Below, in pieces: positions 63,441 to 64,000 of a stretch of DNA of 64,000 bases. The notes beneath the pieces are model-generated. The model was not told the DNA's origin, did no database searches, and was given only the letters and a program-made list of their open reading frames with translations. The position numbers and the translations under genes were made by a program. Source of the DNA: Symploca sp. SIO3C6 (GTDB lineage: Bacteria > Cyanobacteriota > Cyanobacteriia > Cyanobacteriales > Coleofasciculaceae); the NCBI GenBank assembly GCA_010692425.1, contig JAAHHJ010000017.1:62001-126000 (forward strand), read 5' to 3'. The number at the start of each line of letters is the position of its first letter. The stretch's first letter is position 1.

Positions 63441-64000
63441 TTAATATTCGCAGTCGGTTTCATCGCTATTGCTATCTTCAATTAGTTTAAAACCAAAACT
63501 GGAACCATGGGGAGCAGGCGCATTTTTATCAACTTGAACTAGGCTAGATTCTCTATCAGGGTTGCCATCTGCCCAAAACTTGAGTCTATCCCCCGATGTC
63601 TCTTTGCATGAAAGCTCTAAAGATTTCAGGTTATTAAGTACTGTATTGTTTGAGGCATTTATAGATAGCGCTTTAATAAAAGCCCAGGTTGCATCATAAC
63701 TGGCGGCAGTGCGCCAGCTAATTGTTTCTTTCCATCGCTCCTTTGCTGCTTTAGCATAGGCAGAGTTTTGGTCATACCAAGGTATAACTAAAGTCAAGCC
63801 CTCAACTGCAGAGCCTCCCTGTATTAAGGTTTCAGAGCTATATAGCGCACCACCACCAAATAGCTGCAACCTTTGCTGCTGTGGTAGTTGGGCATTGATA
63901 TGAGCAATTGAAATAGCAATAGAAGTTGTTTCTACACTAGGAATCAAAACCAGAGCTTTTGCCTGATTCTGATGCACAATATCTTTGATTTCATCCTCAA
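63441..64000 (-). CDS. Periplasmic binding-protein type 1 (ABC/receptor ligand-binding), C-terminal part
   Basis: The frame continues past the track's start to the window edge (LEDEIKDIVHQNQAKALVLI), so the protein is truncated on the right. ALVLIPSVETTSIAISIAHI, LFGGGALYSSETLIQGGSAV and ASYDATWAFIKALS are the second lobe of a Leu/Ile/Val-binding-like fold. In cyanobacteria such lobes are found alone or fused to kinases or WD40 and caspase-like domains; the N-terminal part outside the window would decide. It converges on larC with three bases between stops. Confidence 0.75.
   Translation of the reverse strand, partial: EDEIKDIVHQNQAKALVLIPSVETTSIAISIAHINAQLPQQQRLQLFGGGALYSSETLIQGGSAVEGLTLVIPWYDQNSAYAKAAKERWKETISWRTAASYDATWAFIKALSINASNNTVLNNLKSLELSCKETSGDRLKFWADGNPDRESSLVQVDKNAPAPHGSSFGFKLIEDSNSDETDCEY

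Overview
The window comes from a cyanobacterium, very probably a filamentous one. Cyanobacterial markers are CP12, ndhB, a DUF3177 protein, a TxlA-like thioredoxin and a tmRNA with tag ANNIVPFARKAAAVA. HIP1 octamers (GCGATCGC) and short tandem heptanucleotide repeats occur throughout. Filamentous growth is suggested by a run of genes resembling the hormogonium polysaccharide (hps) locus and by a HetZ-family protein. I cannot name the genus.

Layout. 0-4.5 kb: partial FIST-domain protein, CP12, two small conserved cyanobacterial proteins and glmM. 4.6-11.6 kb: polysaccharide cluster (O-antigen-ligase-like membrane protein plus four glycosyltransferases, order resembling hpsL-N-O-P). 11.9-16.3 kb: MscS channel, SufE, pentapeptide/TPR protein, peptide deformylase, FtsX. 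16.3-18.6 kb: decayed genes (Uma2, SDR), repeats and a 38-residue membrane protein. 18.6-26.3 kb: a large secreted toroid-like protein, TxlA, NIL-ferredoxin, thiD, and ftsQ-ftsZ. 26.8-34 kb: two large P-loop NTPase genes; the second combines an inactive-looking N-terminal domain, TPR-like helices, an nSTAND NTPase and 14 WD40 repeats. 34-40.5 kb: C-terminal processing protease, EF-G-like GTPase, an intact IsrB-type OMEGA element with a probable omega RNA, a TnpB pseudogene and a TPR protein. 40.6-44.9 kb: a cobalamin-riboswitch-controlled operon (TonB receptor, 2Fe-2S protein, unknown membrane protein). 45-53.6 kb: a small secreted protein, topA, another IS200/IS605 end, ndhB and a fused CbiG/CobJ. 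54-64 kb: RodZ-like HTH protein, ssrA, Ser/Thr kinase, rhomboid protease, PHP protein, HetZ-family protein, Sua5/YciO protein, larC and a partial periplasmic binding protein.

Themes. (1) RNA-guided transposon nucleases: one complete IsrB locus and three decayed IscB/IsrB/TnpB ends; three element ends lie at or within about 30 nt of the start codon of a co-directional host gene. (2) Vitamin B12: the riboswitch operon for uptake and, 7 kb away, a corrin-ring biosynthesis fusion. (3) Repeats: at least six short-tandem-repeat sequences, two of them read in frame as low-complexity insertions inside conserved domains (a WD40 blade and the CbiG part of CbiG/CobJ), plus a dispersed small element with about three copies. 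(4) A candidate signalling or defence module formed by the two adjacent NTPases at 26.8-34 kb.
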